38,703 bases of DNA. Source: Dehalococcoidia bacterium. Its GTDB lineage: Bacteria; Chloroflexota; Dehalococcoidia; E44-bin15. The DNA lies in NCBI GenBank assembly GCA_030610655.1, contig JAUWRG010000011.1, forward strand, positions 1-38,703. The letters run 5' to 3'. The translations under genes and the position numbers were made by a program. Every line of letters begins with the position of its first letter. Position 1 is the first letter of the stretch. This document shows positions 7,822 through 15,824 of this stretch, in pieces. The notes under the pieces are model-generated. The model saw only the letters and a list, made by a program, of their open reading frames with translations, did no database searches and was not told the origin of the DNA.

Positions 7822-8595
7822 ATGGCTGAGCAAAGATTAAGTTGGAAGGATGTGGTCAGGGGTGCCTTATTAGAACTGGGTGGGCAGGCACATTTGTCTG
7901 AAATCAATAAGAAAGTCGAAGGGCATCCTAAGACTAAGACCAACCCTACATGGCGGGACACGATAAGACGAGTAGTAAGACAATACAAAATATTCGAGCC
8001 AGTGCCACCTGAAAGGTCAGGCATTTATAAGCTTGTGGAAGAAATACCAGTAAAAATCGAATCACAAGCTTTTACAGCAGAGCCAGAAGTTGACCATGGA
8101 ATTGCTCAGGGAATGTTGGTAACATTGGGCAAAATCTACGGCTATGAAACCTATGCCCCGCCACGTGATCAAACGATTCGGAGATTTCAAGGCAGGCCAT
8201 TGAGCGATTTTATAACTGTTAGCGATTGCACTAATATCTTTTCGGGAAGCCGAAACCTTCCGAAAATCAGGGAAATAGATGCTTTATGGTTTGATGAGGA
8301 CGATGATGGTTTATTCCCAACATATGCCTTCGAGGTGGAAGAGACAACGGGAGTAAAAAGTGGCTTGGACAGGCTCTTAAAAATCCCACGAAGATACCTG
8401 GTGAGATTCTTTATCATCGCTCCTAGCGCCAAAGAGAGAGACCTGTTTGACCGCTACGTTAATCAAACACCGTTCAGGGATTTTAAAGATAGATTCTCAT
8501 TCCAATATTACAAGGAATTGGAGGAACTCTACAATCTGGCGGTGGAACATTACGACCATCGTGAGCAGTTTGGAATTGTTGAGAGGAGGAGATAA
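7822..8595 (+). CDS. winged-helix plus restriction-endonuclease-like protein
   Basis: A 257-residue protein. Residues 1-72 look like a HARE/winged-helix module (SWKDVVRGALLELGG, LSEINKKV, TWRDTIRRVVRQY, GIYKLV). Residues 130-220 look like a PD-(D/E)XK-type nuclease core: REIDALWF supplies an Asp, FPTYAFEVEETTG gives the E-V-E signature in place of ExK, and LVRFFIIAP is the following strand. It is probably a stand-alone restriction-like or modification-sensing nuclease (inference). No methyltransferase is next to it. It overlaps the following small frame at its TAATG junction. Base composition looks more AT-rich than uvrB. Confidence 0.65.
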   Translation: MAEQRLSWKDVVRGALLELGGQAHLSEINKKVEGHPKTKTNPTWRDTIRRVVRQYKIFEPVPPERSGIYKLVEEIPVKIESQAFTAEPEVDHGIAQGMLVTLGKIYGYETYAPPRDQTIRRFQGRPLSDFITVSDCTNIFSGSRNLPKIREIDALWFDEDDDGLFPTYAFEVEETTGVKSGLDRLLKIPRRYLVRFFIIAPSAKERDLFDRYVNQTPFRDFKDRFSFQYYKELEELYNLAVEHYDHREQFGIVERRR

Positions 8596-8876
8596 TGTGT
8601 GCTGAAATTGAGGCAAAGAGCATGGAGTTCTGCGAAGATGGCTACGGGTTTCGAGGCACAAGAGCGCGAGTAGGAACATTCGACATAGTTGCCTTAGACG
8701 TCAACCACCCAAACTTTGGCTACTTTGCTGAGTTCATGACATTCTGGCGCTCTCCACACAGCGCAAGCTGGGAGCCTATTCAGGTACATCGGGGCTCTTA
8801 GGATGTTCATACGCCTGAAGACCTAATCGAGCGGTTCCCCAAGTTCGCCGCCCTCTTCAACGAAGAGGAAGAGTAA
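8595..8876 (+). pseudogene. small unknown gene interrupted by an in-frame amber codon
   Basis: Sixty-eight codons run from an ATG at 8595 to a TAG at 8799-8801. The same frame then continues for 24 more codons, including a coherent acidic end (DLIERFPKFAALFNEEEE) before TAA. The uninterrupted product would be about 93 residues. The continuity suggests a recent nonsense mutation, with readthrough or a sequence error as alternatives. I do not recognise the family. It overlaps the preceding nuclease stop, which suggests a two-gene unit. Confidence 0.5.
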
Positions 8877-8907
8877 CTAGAAATCGTAGCGCGAGGTTGA
8901 AAAGTAG

Positions 8908-9006
8908 CACCGCGTCGAGTTCGAAAAAATGCCACCATTTAACATCGTGTCAGACTTTCACCCTACCGGGGACCAGCCCCAGGCGGTGGATAAGCTGGTC
9001 GAGGGG
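8908..9006 (+). pseudogene. uvrB leader and first 26 codons, scar C
   Basis: The 22 bp before the ATG (ending CGTCGAGTTCGAAAAA) match the leader of the intact uvrB at 12810-12831 with one mismatch. Codons 1-26 then read [20 protein letters not shown] and DKLVEG, very close to UvrB. Similarity to uvrB stops after codon 26 at 9006, where an endonuclease-derived end begins. Confidence 0.92.
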
Positions 9007-9016
9007 GTTCCCGGTG

Positions 9017-9088
9017 GGATGGGTAAATTGTGCCCCGCTGACCGTGGTGCGCATCGGCCTCGCCGAAGAGGTGGACACGGGAGATTGA
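9017..9088 (+). pseudogene. endonuclease 3'-end fragment, scar C
   Basis: It encodes GWVNCAPLTVVRIGLAEEV, then DTGD and a stop, aligning with the endonuclease end [19 protein letters not shown]. It reaches further upstream in the endonuclease gene than the other copies. It is out of frame with the uvrB fragment that precedes it by 10 bp. Confidence 0.88.
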
Positions 9089-9185
9089 AGTACTGCGAGG
9101 AAGCAACGACAGATAACGATGAACTCTTGCTATCAAACTTCAATCATTATAAAATTGGTCTCCTACGATGAATGCTAAACTTAAT

Positions 9186-9219
9186 TTGGTACTAGTCTTT
9201 CAGTTACTTATTTAAGTAA
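9186..9219 (+). promoter_or_regulatory. possible promoter and operator-like palindrome before the DUF262 gene
   Basis: TTGGTA (9186-9191) and TATTTA (9209-9214) are 17 bp apart in an AT-rich gap. A perfect 6-bp inverted repeat TTACTT/AAGTAA (9204-9219) overlaps the -10. This would give the cargo its own regulated promoter. Neither hexamer is strong. Confidence 0.35.
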
Positions 9220-9242
9220 AATACGTATTGTGGGAGTAGAAT

Positions 9243-10319
9243 ATGAAACAGAATCAAGACGATAAAATCAGGGAAGGCTTGCGCGAAAAATCAGAGGAGG
9301 AGTCATTCCCTATCAAGTACTCAATAACGAGTTATGGGGCTGACTACCCTGTTGATGGTCTTGTCAAGCGCATCAGAGATGGAAGCATTTTTGTCCCACC
9401 TTTTCAACGCGGATTTGTATGGGACCTAAAAAAAGCTTCACGTTTCATTGAGTCACTTCTACTTGGCCTACCAGTTCCTGGCATATTCCTATCAAAGGAT
9501 GAGGAAACGCAGAAGCTACTCGTTATTGACGGGCAGCAGAGACTGCTTACGCTTCAATACTTCTATGGTGGTATATTCCATACCACTGGTCGTGAGTTTG
9601 CTCTAAAAGGTGTTGAGTCAAAATATGAGGGAGTTACCTCCAAATCGCTATCTGAAGAAGACCGGCGCAGATTGGACGACTCAATTATTCACGCTACGAT
9701 TGTCAAGCAAGATGAGCCTTCCGAAGATAACAGCAGCGTTTTTCACATCTTTGAAAGGCTGAATACTGGTGGTGCTCTGCTACAGCCTCAAGAAATCCGT
9801 ACGGCTATGTACCAAGGTGAATTCAATGATTTAATTGAACGATTGAACGAGAACGAGTCTTGGCGTGGCTTATTCGGTCCAATAAGCAGCCGCATGAGAG
9901 ACCGAGAACTGATTCTTAGATTCCTTGCCCTCTACTTTAAGGGTGACGAGTATACGAAGCCGCTGAAGGAGTTTCTTAATACATATATGTCCAGCAATAG
10001 ACATCTCCAACGGCAATCTGCTGACCAAATTAGCAAGGTTTTCATTGGGTCAGTTGAAACAATTAGCAAACATATTGGTAGCACAGCATTTCGTCCAAAA
10101 GCGACACTTATTGCTGCTATCTATGATGCAACGATGGTAGGTATCACACGCAGGTTGGCGCGGGGTGACATTCATGACTTTGAAGAATTGCAGAAGCGAT
10201 ATGCAGACCTTTTGAAAGACGAGCGATTCACAGCAGCTACTACAACTCACACCTCTGATGAAGATAATGTGGCTAGTAGGATTGCACTAGCCACTGACGC
10301 GTTCGCTGACATAAAATGA
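9243..10319 (+). CDS. DUF262 (GmrS-like) domain protein
   Basis: A 358-residue DUF262 protein. The ParB/Srx-like nucleotidase core is clear: PPFQRGFVW at residues 52-60, then LLVIDGQQRLLTLQ with DGQQR at 96-100, and FERLNTGGALLQPQEIR near 175. In GmrSD-type systems the DUF262 domain uses NTP hydrolysis to license cleavage of modified phage DNA by a DUF1524 HNH domain. That domain is absent here, and the protein ends in a helical region. The downstream HEPN gene overlaps it by 4 bp (ATGA), so HEPN may be the effector. The start is ATG after GGGAG. Confidence 0.88.
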   Translation: MKQNQDDKIREGLREKSEEESFPIKYSITSYGADYPVDGLVKRIRDGSIFVPPFQRGFVWDLKKASRFIESLLLGLPVPGIFLSKDEETQKLLVIDGQQRLLTLQYFYGGIFHTTGREFALKGVESKYEGVTSKSLSEEDRRRLDDSIIHATIVKQDEPSEDNSSVFHIFERLNTGGALLQPQEIRTAMYQGEFNDLIERLNENESWRGLFGPISSRMRDRELILRFLALYFKGDEYTKPLKEFLNTYMSSNRHLQRQSADQISKVFIGSVETISKHIGSTAFRPKATLIAAIYDATMVGITRRLARGDIHDFEELQKRYADLLKDERFTAATTTHTSDEDNVASRIALATDAFADIK

Positions 10320-10798
10320 GAAACCTTGAAGCTGTACGCTATAAACAGCGGCTTGACAACCTATTTGAGCGTCTCGACAAGCTTTTTAGCAAGGACTCGG
10401 ACTTCTCTGGCGAAATCGAGCTTCAATCACATTGGGCAAGGTATTTATGCATTCTTGTCTCAGGGTTTCTTGAGACTTCTGTGCAAGCAATTTACAGTCA
10501 ATATGCCAGGGAAAAAGCAACACCATACGTAGCAAATTATGTCACCCGTAAGTTAAAGAGATTCACAAATCCGAAAATGGAAGATATTCTGACTTTATCA
10601 GGTATGTTTAGCAAGGAGTGGAGGGATCATCTGGAGAATGCCACCGAAGGTGAACTTAAAGCTGCGGTTGATAGCATTGTTGCCAATAGAAATCAGATTG
10701 CGCATGGTGTGGACGTGGGGATAAGCTTTGTTACCATAAGAGGATACTATCAAAGTGCTGTCAAGGTAGTCGACGTTATCGAAAAGACTTGTGCCTAA
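10316..10798 (+). CDS. HEPN-domain protein (RiboL-PSP/MAE_28990-like), partner of DUF262
   Basis: A 160-residue all-helical protein with the HEPN ribonuclease signature RNQIAHG near residues 125-131, an RX4H motif. LESSL-like helices and SHWARYLCILVSGFLETSVQ near residue 40 fit the RiboL-PSP-HEPN group often found beside DUF262 genes. HEPN proteins of this type act as RNases in toxin-antitoxin or abortive-infection systems. Its ATG overlaps the TGA of the DUF262 gene, which implies coupled translation. Together they form a plausible two-gene defence module (inference). Confidence 0.78.
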   Translation: MRNLEAVRYKQRLDNLFERLDKLFSKDSDFSGEIELQSHWARYLCILVSGFLETSVQAIYSQYAREKATPYVANYVTRKLKRFTNPKMEDILTLSGMFSKEWRDHLENATEGELKAAVDSIVANRNQIAHGVDVGISFVTIRGYYQSAVKVVDVIEKTCA

Positions 10799-10912
10799 AG
10801 ACCTGTATTCTGTCGCAAAAAGACAAGGAGGGAGAGCTACGGTTGCACTCCGATCTGACAGCACTATTCGGGATGACCCCTGCTTTCGGAGGCTTGTGGA
10901 GGGCGATTAGCC

Positions 10913-10990
10913 ATGCCACCGTTCAAGATCGTGTCAGACTTTCACCCTACCGGGGACCAGCCCCAGGCGGTGGAGAAGCTGGTCGAGGGG
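10913..10990 (+). pseudogene. uvrB first 26 codons, scar D
   Basis: Codons 1-26 of uvrB ([26 protein letters not shown]) end at exactly the same codon as scar C. The 22-bp leader seen in scar C and in uvrB is missing here. The sequence agrees with scar C at several positions where the intact uvrB differs (for example GTGTCAGACTTTCACCC against GTATCTGACTTTCTCCC). Confidence 0.92.
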
Positions 10991-11035
10991 TTGGAGCGCA
11001 TCGGCATCGCCGAAGAGGTGGGAACGGGGGAGTAG
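10991..11035 (+). pseudogene. endonuclease 3'-end fragment, scar D, fused in frame to uvrB
   Basis: It reads [14 protein letters not shown] and TAG, the end of the endonuclease. The frame continues directly from the uvrB fragment, giving a 40-codon fusion frame from 10913 to 11035. At the join the endonuclease sequence GAGCGCATCGG and the uvrB sequence AAGCGCGGC share AGCGC, so a microhomology join is possible. I see no reason to think the fusion peptide has a function. Confidence 0.88.
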
Positions 11036-11076
11036 AAGGGGGTTAGTGTATAATAATGGGATATACGGAGGAGTAG

Positions 11077-12258
11077 ATGGCTCGTAAGTCTGTAAAAGTT
11101 AACGTTAATCCTGATGTTATGAAATGGGCGAGAGTAAGTGCTGGCCTAGAGTATGACGATGTTGCCAAAAGACTCAATGTCAGCACTAGCACGATTGAAG
11201 AATGGGAGTGGGTGCAGGGGACCAAGAAGCCTACTCTGACCACATTAGAAAAGCTCGCCACTTTTTATAAGAGACCTCTAGCTGTATTTTTTCTCCCCGC
11301 GCCGCCGGAAGAACCCCCTATGCCCACTGATTTTCGAGTTTTACCTGGAAAGCAGCGGCGTCCGTTGTCTAGGGAGGCACGGCTCGCGATAAGAAGAGCC
11401 AGACGTGTTCAAGCACTAGCAACAGAGTTGATGGGAATGGAAGGTGCTAAAGGTGAGCAGATAGCCAATATCGGGGGCGTCTCACTTAGTGATGATCCAG
11501 AGATAACAGCATCGAGAGAGCGAGAGGGGATAGCACTAACTGTTGATGATCAATCAAGCTTTGGGAGTTCATACAAAGCTTTTGATAAATGGAGGGAGGC
11601 TCTAGAAAGTTTTAACATTGTGGTTTACCAGACAAGGATACCTCCTGAAGAAGCACGTGGGTTTTCACTCTTGGACCACATGCTGCCCACTATCGTGGTG
11701 AGCATAAGTGACGCTATCGCTGCGAGGATATTTACCCTTTTTCATGAATACGCTCATCTTCTTCTGGGGGTATCAGGCATATGTATCCCGAATGAATCTT
11801 CTCATGATGATCATGATGATGCCGATATTCAGGAGATAGAAAGATTTTGCAATCATTTTGCTGGAGCTTTTTTAGTTCCTCGCCATGCCCTAGAGACGGA
11901 TGAGAATGCAAGGCTAATCGCCCACCAGTCTGATATAGATGATTCTTGCTTAAATGAGATGGCTAGGCGGTTTAAGGTCAGCAAGCAAGTGGTGCTTCGC
12001 AGGTTACTCATTTGTGAATTTATCTCCAGACGACGATACATGGACAAACTTGAAGAACTGCTAACCCATGAGAGGCTTCAAAGACCCGGCTTTGGATTAC
12101 GTCCGTCAAAGCGATGCGTATTGGAAAATGGTAAGCTTTTTGCCTCTCTCGTTCTGGAAGCAAGGGAGCGAGAACTTATCACTCACAGCGACCTCGCCGA
12201 TTATCTATCAATTAACTTGAAACATATGGGAGAGGTGGAAGCCCTACTCCGTAAATAA
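11077..12258 (+). CDS. XRE-type regulator fused to ImmA/IrrE metallopeptidase
   Basis: A 393-residue protein. Residues 12-72 form an XRE helix-turn-helix (WARVSAGLEYDDVAKRLNVS, then STIEEWEWVQGTKKPTLTTL). Residues 170-330 form an ImmA/IrrE-type zinc peptidase with HEYAH at 223-227 (HExxH), followed by EIERFCNHFAGAFLVP, which supplies the downstream acidic ligand region. Such proteins cleave or sense repressors in mobile elements and often pair with a DUF4411 PIN-like toxin, as here. The start is ATG after GGAGGAG, with TATAAT about 20 bp further upstream. It follows scar D by about 40 bp. Confidence 0.9.
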   Translation: MARKSVKVNVNPDVMKWARVSAGLEYDDVAKRLNVSTSTIEEWEWVQGTKKPTLTTLEKLATFYKRPLAVFFLPAPPEEPPMPTDFRVLPGKQRRPLSREARLAIRRARRVQALATELMGMEGAKGEQIANIGGVSLSDDPEITASREREGIALTVDDQSSFGSSYKAFDKWREALESFNIVVYQTRIPPEEARGFSLLDHMLPTIVVSISDAIAARIFTLFHEYAHLLLGVSGICIPNESSHDDHDDADIQEIERFCNHFAGAFLVPRHALETDENARLIAHQSDIDDSCLNEMARRFKVSKQVVLRRLLICEFISRRRYMDKLEELLTHERLQRPGFGLRPSKRCVLENGKLFASLVLEARERELITHSDLADYLSINLKHMGEVEALLRK

Positions 12259-12261
12259 GGA

Positions 12262-12780
12262 ATGGGCAAACCTGATCCAATGCGTGTCATTTACTGTGTG
12301 GACACAAGCTCTTAGATAGGGTTGAAAGAGCGCTATCCCCCTAGAACTTTCCCTACTCTATGGAACAAACTTGACACGCTAGTAAAAAGTAGCCGCGTGA
12401 TATCGCCTCAGGAAGTATATGGTGAACTCGATAAGAAAGACGATGAAGTTCTCAAATGGGTGAAGCAACGCAAGCAAATGTTCGTAAATCTTAATGATGA
12501 AGAGCAAATAGCCCTAGTATTTGACATTGAAGCGAAGTTTCCAAAACTGGTGGACCCGCAGAAAGAAACTCCAGAAGCTGACCCTTTTGTTATAGCACTT
12601 GCCGTTTTAGAGACAAAAAACCGGATACTGTTCGGCGATGAGTGCATAGTAGTCAGTGAAGAAAAACCAGGTGGTGACGGCATCAGTGGCAAACCTAAAA
12701 TTCCTGATGTGTGTTATTCCTATGGGGTAAGGCACTTTTCGATTCTCGATCTTATCCAAAATGAAGGTTGGACATTCTGA
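12262..12780 (+). pseudogene. DUF4411 PIN-like protein with an in-frame amber near the N-terminus
   Basis: From an ATG at 12280 (or 12262) the frame reads MRVIYCVDTSS, then TAG at 12313-12315, then IGLKERYPPRTFPTLWNKLD and onward for about 155 codons. DUF4411 proteins begin with a strand of the form YxIDTSSLIxLKxxYP, so the TAG sits where Leu is expected, right after the first catalytic Asp. Restarting at the TTG at 12322 would give 152 residues lacking that Asp. The rest is intact (ADPFVIALAVLE, IPDVC, NEGW). Probably an inactivated toxin of the upstream peptidase; a sequence error or suppression is possible. Confidence 0.75.
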
Positions 12781-12809
12781 GAGTCGAACCTACGACCCCT
12801 AAAAAAGTC

Positions 12810-12909
12810 GCGCCGCGTCGAGTTCGAAAAAATGCCACGCTTTAAGATCGTATCTGACTTTCTCCCCACCGGCGACCAGCCCCAGGCGGTGGACAAGCTG
12901 GTCGAGGGG
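12810..12909 (+). repeat. intact counterpart of the uvrB 5' scars
   Basis: This is the leader (12810-12831) plus codons 1-26 of the full uvrB. The same unit is duplicated at 8908-9006 with leader, and at 10913-10990 without it. Listed to show the parent sequence of the scars. Confidence 0.85.
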
Positions 12910-14799
12910 CTGAAGCGCGGCTATAAGCACCAGATGCTTTTGGGGGTCACCGGCAGCGGCAAGACGTTCACCATGGCCAACATCATCGAGCGGGTTCAGC
13001 GCCCCACGCTGGTCATGTCCCACAATAAGACCCTCGCTGCTCAGCTCGCCACCGAGCTGAAGGAGTTCTTCCCCGGCAACGCCGTTGAATACTTCGTCAG
13101 CTACTACGACTACTACCAGCCGGAGGCCTATATCCCGCGGACCGATACCTACATCGAGAAGGAGATAGACATAAACGAGGAGATCGACAAGCTGCGCCAC
13201 GCCTCGACAAGGGCGCTTTTCACCAGGAGGGATGTGGTCATCGTGGCCTCGGTCTCCTGCATCTATGGCCTCGGTTCGCCCGAGGAGTATCACGCCTTTG
13301 TGGTCAGCCTGGCTAAGGGCCAGAAAATAAAAAGGGACAGGATTGCGCGCCAGCTAGTCGATATGCAGTACGAAAGGAATGACATCGATTTCACCAGGGG
13401 CAGATTCCGCATCAGGGGTGATACCCTAGAGGTTCAGCCTGCCTGTGAGGAGGTGGCGGTGCGGGTGGAGCTCTGGGGGGACGAGGTGGAGCGCATCATG
13501 GAGGTGGACCCGCTGACCGGGGAGCTGCTGGCGGAGCGGGATTCCATAGACATCTACCCGGCAAAGCACTTCGTAACCTCCCAAGACAAGCTGATGGCGG
13601 CTATCGAGGATATAAAGGTTGAGCTTGAGGAGAGGCTCAACGAGCTCAAAGGGCAGGGGAAACTGCTCGAGGCGGCCAGGCTTGAGGCGAGGACCAACTA
13701 CGATATCGAGATGCTCCGTGAGGCGGGCTACTGCACCGCAGTGGAGAACTACTCACGGCACCTGGCACGGCGAGCACCGGGGAGCCCGCCATGGACTCTC
13801 CTCGACTACTTTCCCGATGACTTCCTCGTTTTCGTCGACGAATCGCACATGACCCTGCCCCAGGTGCGGGGCATGTACCACGGCGACCGCTCGCGCAAGG
13901 AGACGCTGGTGGAGTACGGCTTTCGCCTGCCCTCAGCGCTGGACAACCGCCCGCTTAACTTCCCCGAGTTTGAGGAGCATATAACTCAAGCGGTCTATGT
14001 CTCGGCGACTCCCGGTCCTTATGAGTATGAGCACAGCGAGCAGATAGTGGAGCAACTAATCAGGCCCACCGGCCTGCTCGAGCCTTCAGTGGAGATGAAG
14101 CCCACCGAGGGGCAGATCGACGACCTCATGGAGCAAATAAGGGGGATCGTTGAGCGGGGGGAGCGCTGCCTGGTTACCACCCTGACCAAGAGGATGGCGG
14201 AGCAGCTAGCCGATTACCTCAAGGAGATGGGGATAAAGACCCACTATCTGCACTCCGAGATCGATACGCTGGAGCGGGTGGAGATCCTTCGTGACCTGAG
14301 GCTTGGCGTCTATGATGTGGTGGTGGGGATCAACCTGCTGCGGGAGGGGCTGGACCTTCCCGAGGTGAGCCTGGTGGCAATCCTCGATGCCGACAAGGAG
14401 GGTTTTCTGAGGTCGAGGGACGCATTGATCCAGACCATGGGACGCGCCGCTCGCCATATAGATGGGCATGTTATAATGTATGCCGATACCATCACCCGCT
14501 CGATGAAAGCGGCCACGGAGGAAGTTTGGCGGCGGCGCAATATCCAGACGGCCTATAATGAGAAGCATGGTATCACCCCCCAGGGTATCAAGAAGGCGAT
14601 TAAAGATATTACCGACCGAGTGAGGGTTGTAGCGGAAACTCGCACCCCTTATACTATTGCCAATCTTCCAAAAGATGAGATGCTGCGCTTGATCAAAGAC
14701 CTGGAATCGCAGATGAAGGTGGCGGCAAAAAATCTCGAGTTCGAGAAGGCGGCGTTGCTCCGCGACCGCATCATCGAATTGAGAAGGGATATGGGCTGA
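12832..14799 (+). CDS. uvrB: excinuclease ABC subunit B
   Basis: A 655-residue UvrB, the damage-verifying helicase-like subunit of nucleotide excision repair. The Walker A motif GVTGSGKT is at 38-45. The beta-hairpin region [12 protein letters not shown] is near 92-103. DESH in the Walker B motif, SATPGPYE, and the [16 protein letters not shown] motif VI region are present. The C-terminal UVR domain ([20 protein letters not shown]) binds UvrC. The length is normal. The ATG follows the CGTCGAGTTCGAAAAA leader and has no strong Shine-Dalgarno site. Its stop overlaps the next start (TGATG). It looks more GC-rich than the cargo before it. Confidence 0.98.
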   Translation: MPRFKIVSDFLPTGDQPQAVDKLVEGLKRGYKHQMLLGVTGSGKTFTMANIIERVQRPTLVMSHNKTLAAQLATELKEFFPGNAVEYFVSYYDYYQPEAYIPRTDTYIEKEIDINEEIDKLRHASTRALFTRRDVVIVASVSCIYGLGSPEEYHAFVVSLAKGQKIKRDRIARQLVDMQYERNDIDFTRGRFRIRGDTLEVQPACEEVAVRVELWGDEVERIMEVDPLTGELLAERDSIDIYPAKHFVTSQDKLMAAIEDIKVELEERLNELKGQGKLLEAARLEARTNYDIEMLREAGYCTAVENYSRHLARRAPGSPPWTLLDYFPDDFLVFVDESHMTLPQVRGMYHGDRSRKETLVEYGFRLPSALDNRPLNFPEFEEHITQAVYVSATPGPYEYEHSEQIVEQLIRPTGLLEPSVEMKPTEGQIDDLMEQIRGIVERGERCLVTTLTKRMAEQLADYLKEMGIKTHYLHSEIDTLERVEILRDLRLGVYDVVVGINLLREGLDLPEVSLVAILDADKEGFLRSRDALIQTMGRAARHIDGHVIMYADTITRSMKAATEEVWRRRNIQTAYNEKHGITPQGIKKAIKDITDRVRVVAETRTPYTIANLPKDEMLRLIKDLESQMKVAAKNLEFEKAALLRDRIIELRRDMG

Positions 14800-15791
14800 T
14801 GACTATCGCAGTGCAAGACTTTCGCGAGAGGATGGAAGACAAGCAGAGTGTATATAAGACAGAGGCTCTTGGGATCAAACAAATGGGCTGTTGGAGAAAC
14901 AAACCGTACCCTCACATTTTGCCCAAGGATTCCTGGTCGCTTAATCTATGGGATGGCATCAGGAAAGAGGCTCAACGCTACTTTAGTGAGAATGAGATAG
15001 CGTGGCATGAGCAAAGGCACAATCTGCTGAGTTCCCAGATCATGTGTGTCAACATCTTCTTTCCATTGAAGCAGCACCTCAATGTCATTAAACCTTGGCT
15101 CATCCGTCTCTTCCGCGATGCGGAAAATGTGGTTGATATTGATTTCGAATACATAGGCCCCGAAGACAAAAACTACTTCAGTGAAATTGGTGGACGTGGG
15201 CAAAACAGGACAAGCTCCGACGTAGCCGTCACCTGGCTTGATAAAGCAAAGAGAAGGAATATGCTGCTCTTAGAGTTCAAATTCACGGAGCCAAACTTCG
15301 GCGAATGCAACAAGCAAGGGAATCCCAAACCCGAGCGTTGTTTTTCCTCAAGCAAGGTTGTGGCCTCTCCTCAGACAGAGTGCTATCGCGTCGAGGATAA
15401 GAAACGCCGCTACTGGGAGTATATCTTATCCAGCGATAGCCCTTTCCGGCGTGAAGTTCTTACCACTGAACGATTTTGCCCGTTTCGCTATGACTTCTAC
15501 CAGCTAATGCGCAATCAGCTTCTGGCGCACTGCATCCAATCGGAGCCCAAGTCTGGTTTTGACAGAGTAGAGTTCGGGGTCATCTATCACGCCGACAATG
15601 ACGCCTTGCTGAGAATGTCGCATCCTTTCGGCGGAGAGCGTAATCCCCTAACGTCATGGCCCATCCTGCTAAAGAACCCTGAAACCTTTCACACCTTCAA
15701 AGTGCAGGAGTTCTTAAAAATCATAGAACCAGAGCTACCCGACGCCCTCATAAGCTGGCGTACATATCTCAAACAGAGGTATGGCGTATAA
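14799..15791 (+). CDS. putative restriction-type nuclease (PGN_0703-like)
   Basis: A 330-residue protein resembling the PGN_0703-type putative restriction endonucleases. HNLLSSQIMCVNIFFPLKQH near residue 71, SSDVAVTWLDKAKRRNMLLLEFKFTE near 142-167 (D...ExK, a PD-(D/E)XK core), and QLMRNQLLAHCI near 229 support this. The ATG overlaps the uvrB stop by one base, so its translation is probably coupled to uvrB. No methylase partner is adjacent. The family call is from memory of its motifs; the nuclease core is directly visible. Confidence 0.68.
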   Translation: MTIAVQDFRERMEDKQSVYKTEALGIKQMGCWRNKPYPHILPKDSWSLNLWDGIRKEAQRYFSENEIAWHEQRHNLLSSQIMCVNIFFPLKQHLNVIKPWLIRLFRDAENVVDIDFEYIGPEDKNYFSEIGGRGQNRTSSDVAVTWLDKAKRRNMLLLEFKFTEPNFGECNKQGNPKPERCFSSSKVVASPQTECYRVEDKKRRYWEYILSSDSPFRREVLTTERFCPFRYDFYQLMRNQLLAHCIQSEPKSGFDRVEFGVIYHADNDALLRMSHPFGGERNPLTSWPILLKNPETFHTFKVQEFLKIIEPELPDALISWRTYLKQRYGV

Positions 15792-15824
15792 TATCTACCA
15801 TCGACGGCAAACCAGGGTGATAAA

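Noticed and set aside
8880-9171. Small overlapping frames starting at the uvrB-like ATG or upstream of it
   Set aside because: They are pieces of uvrB and endonuclease read in or out of frame, so I list them as scars and not as genes.
10913-11035. 40-codon uvrB-endonuclease fusion as a functional gene
   Set aside because: The frame is clean, but both parts are gene ends with no complete domain; a function is not supported.
6336-14799. Integron-type cassette array
   Set aside because: No intI gene and no attC-like sites at the joins; the repeated units are coding ends of two specific host genes.
6336-14799. Transposon or prophage as source of the accessory block
   Set aside because: No transposase, integrase, terminal inverted repeats or phage structural genes occur between the endonuclease and uvrB.
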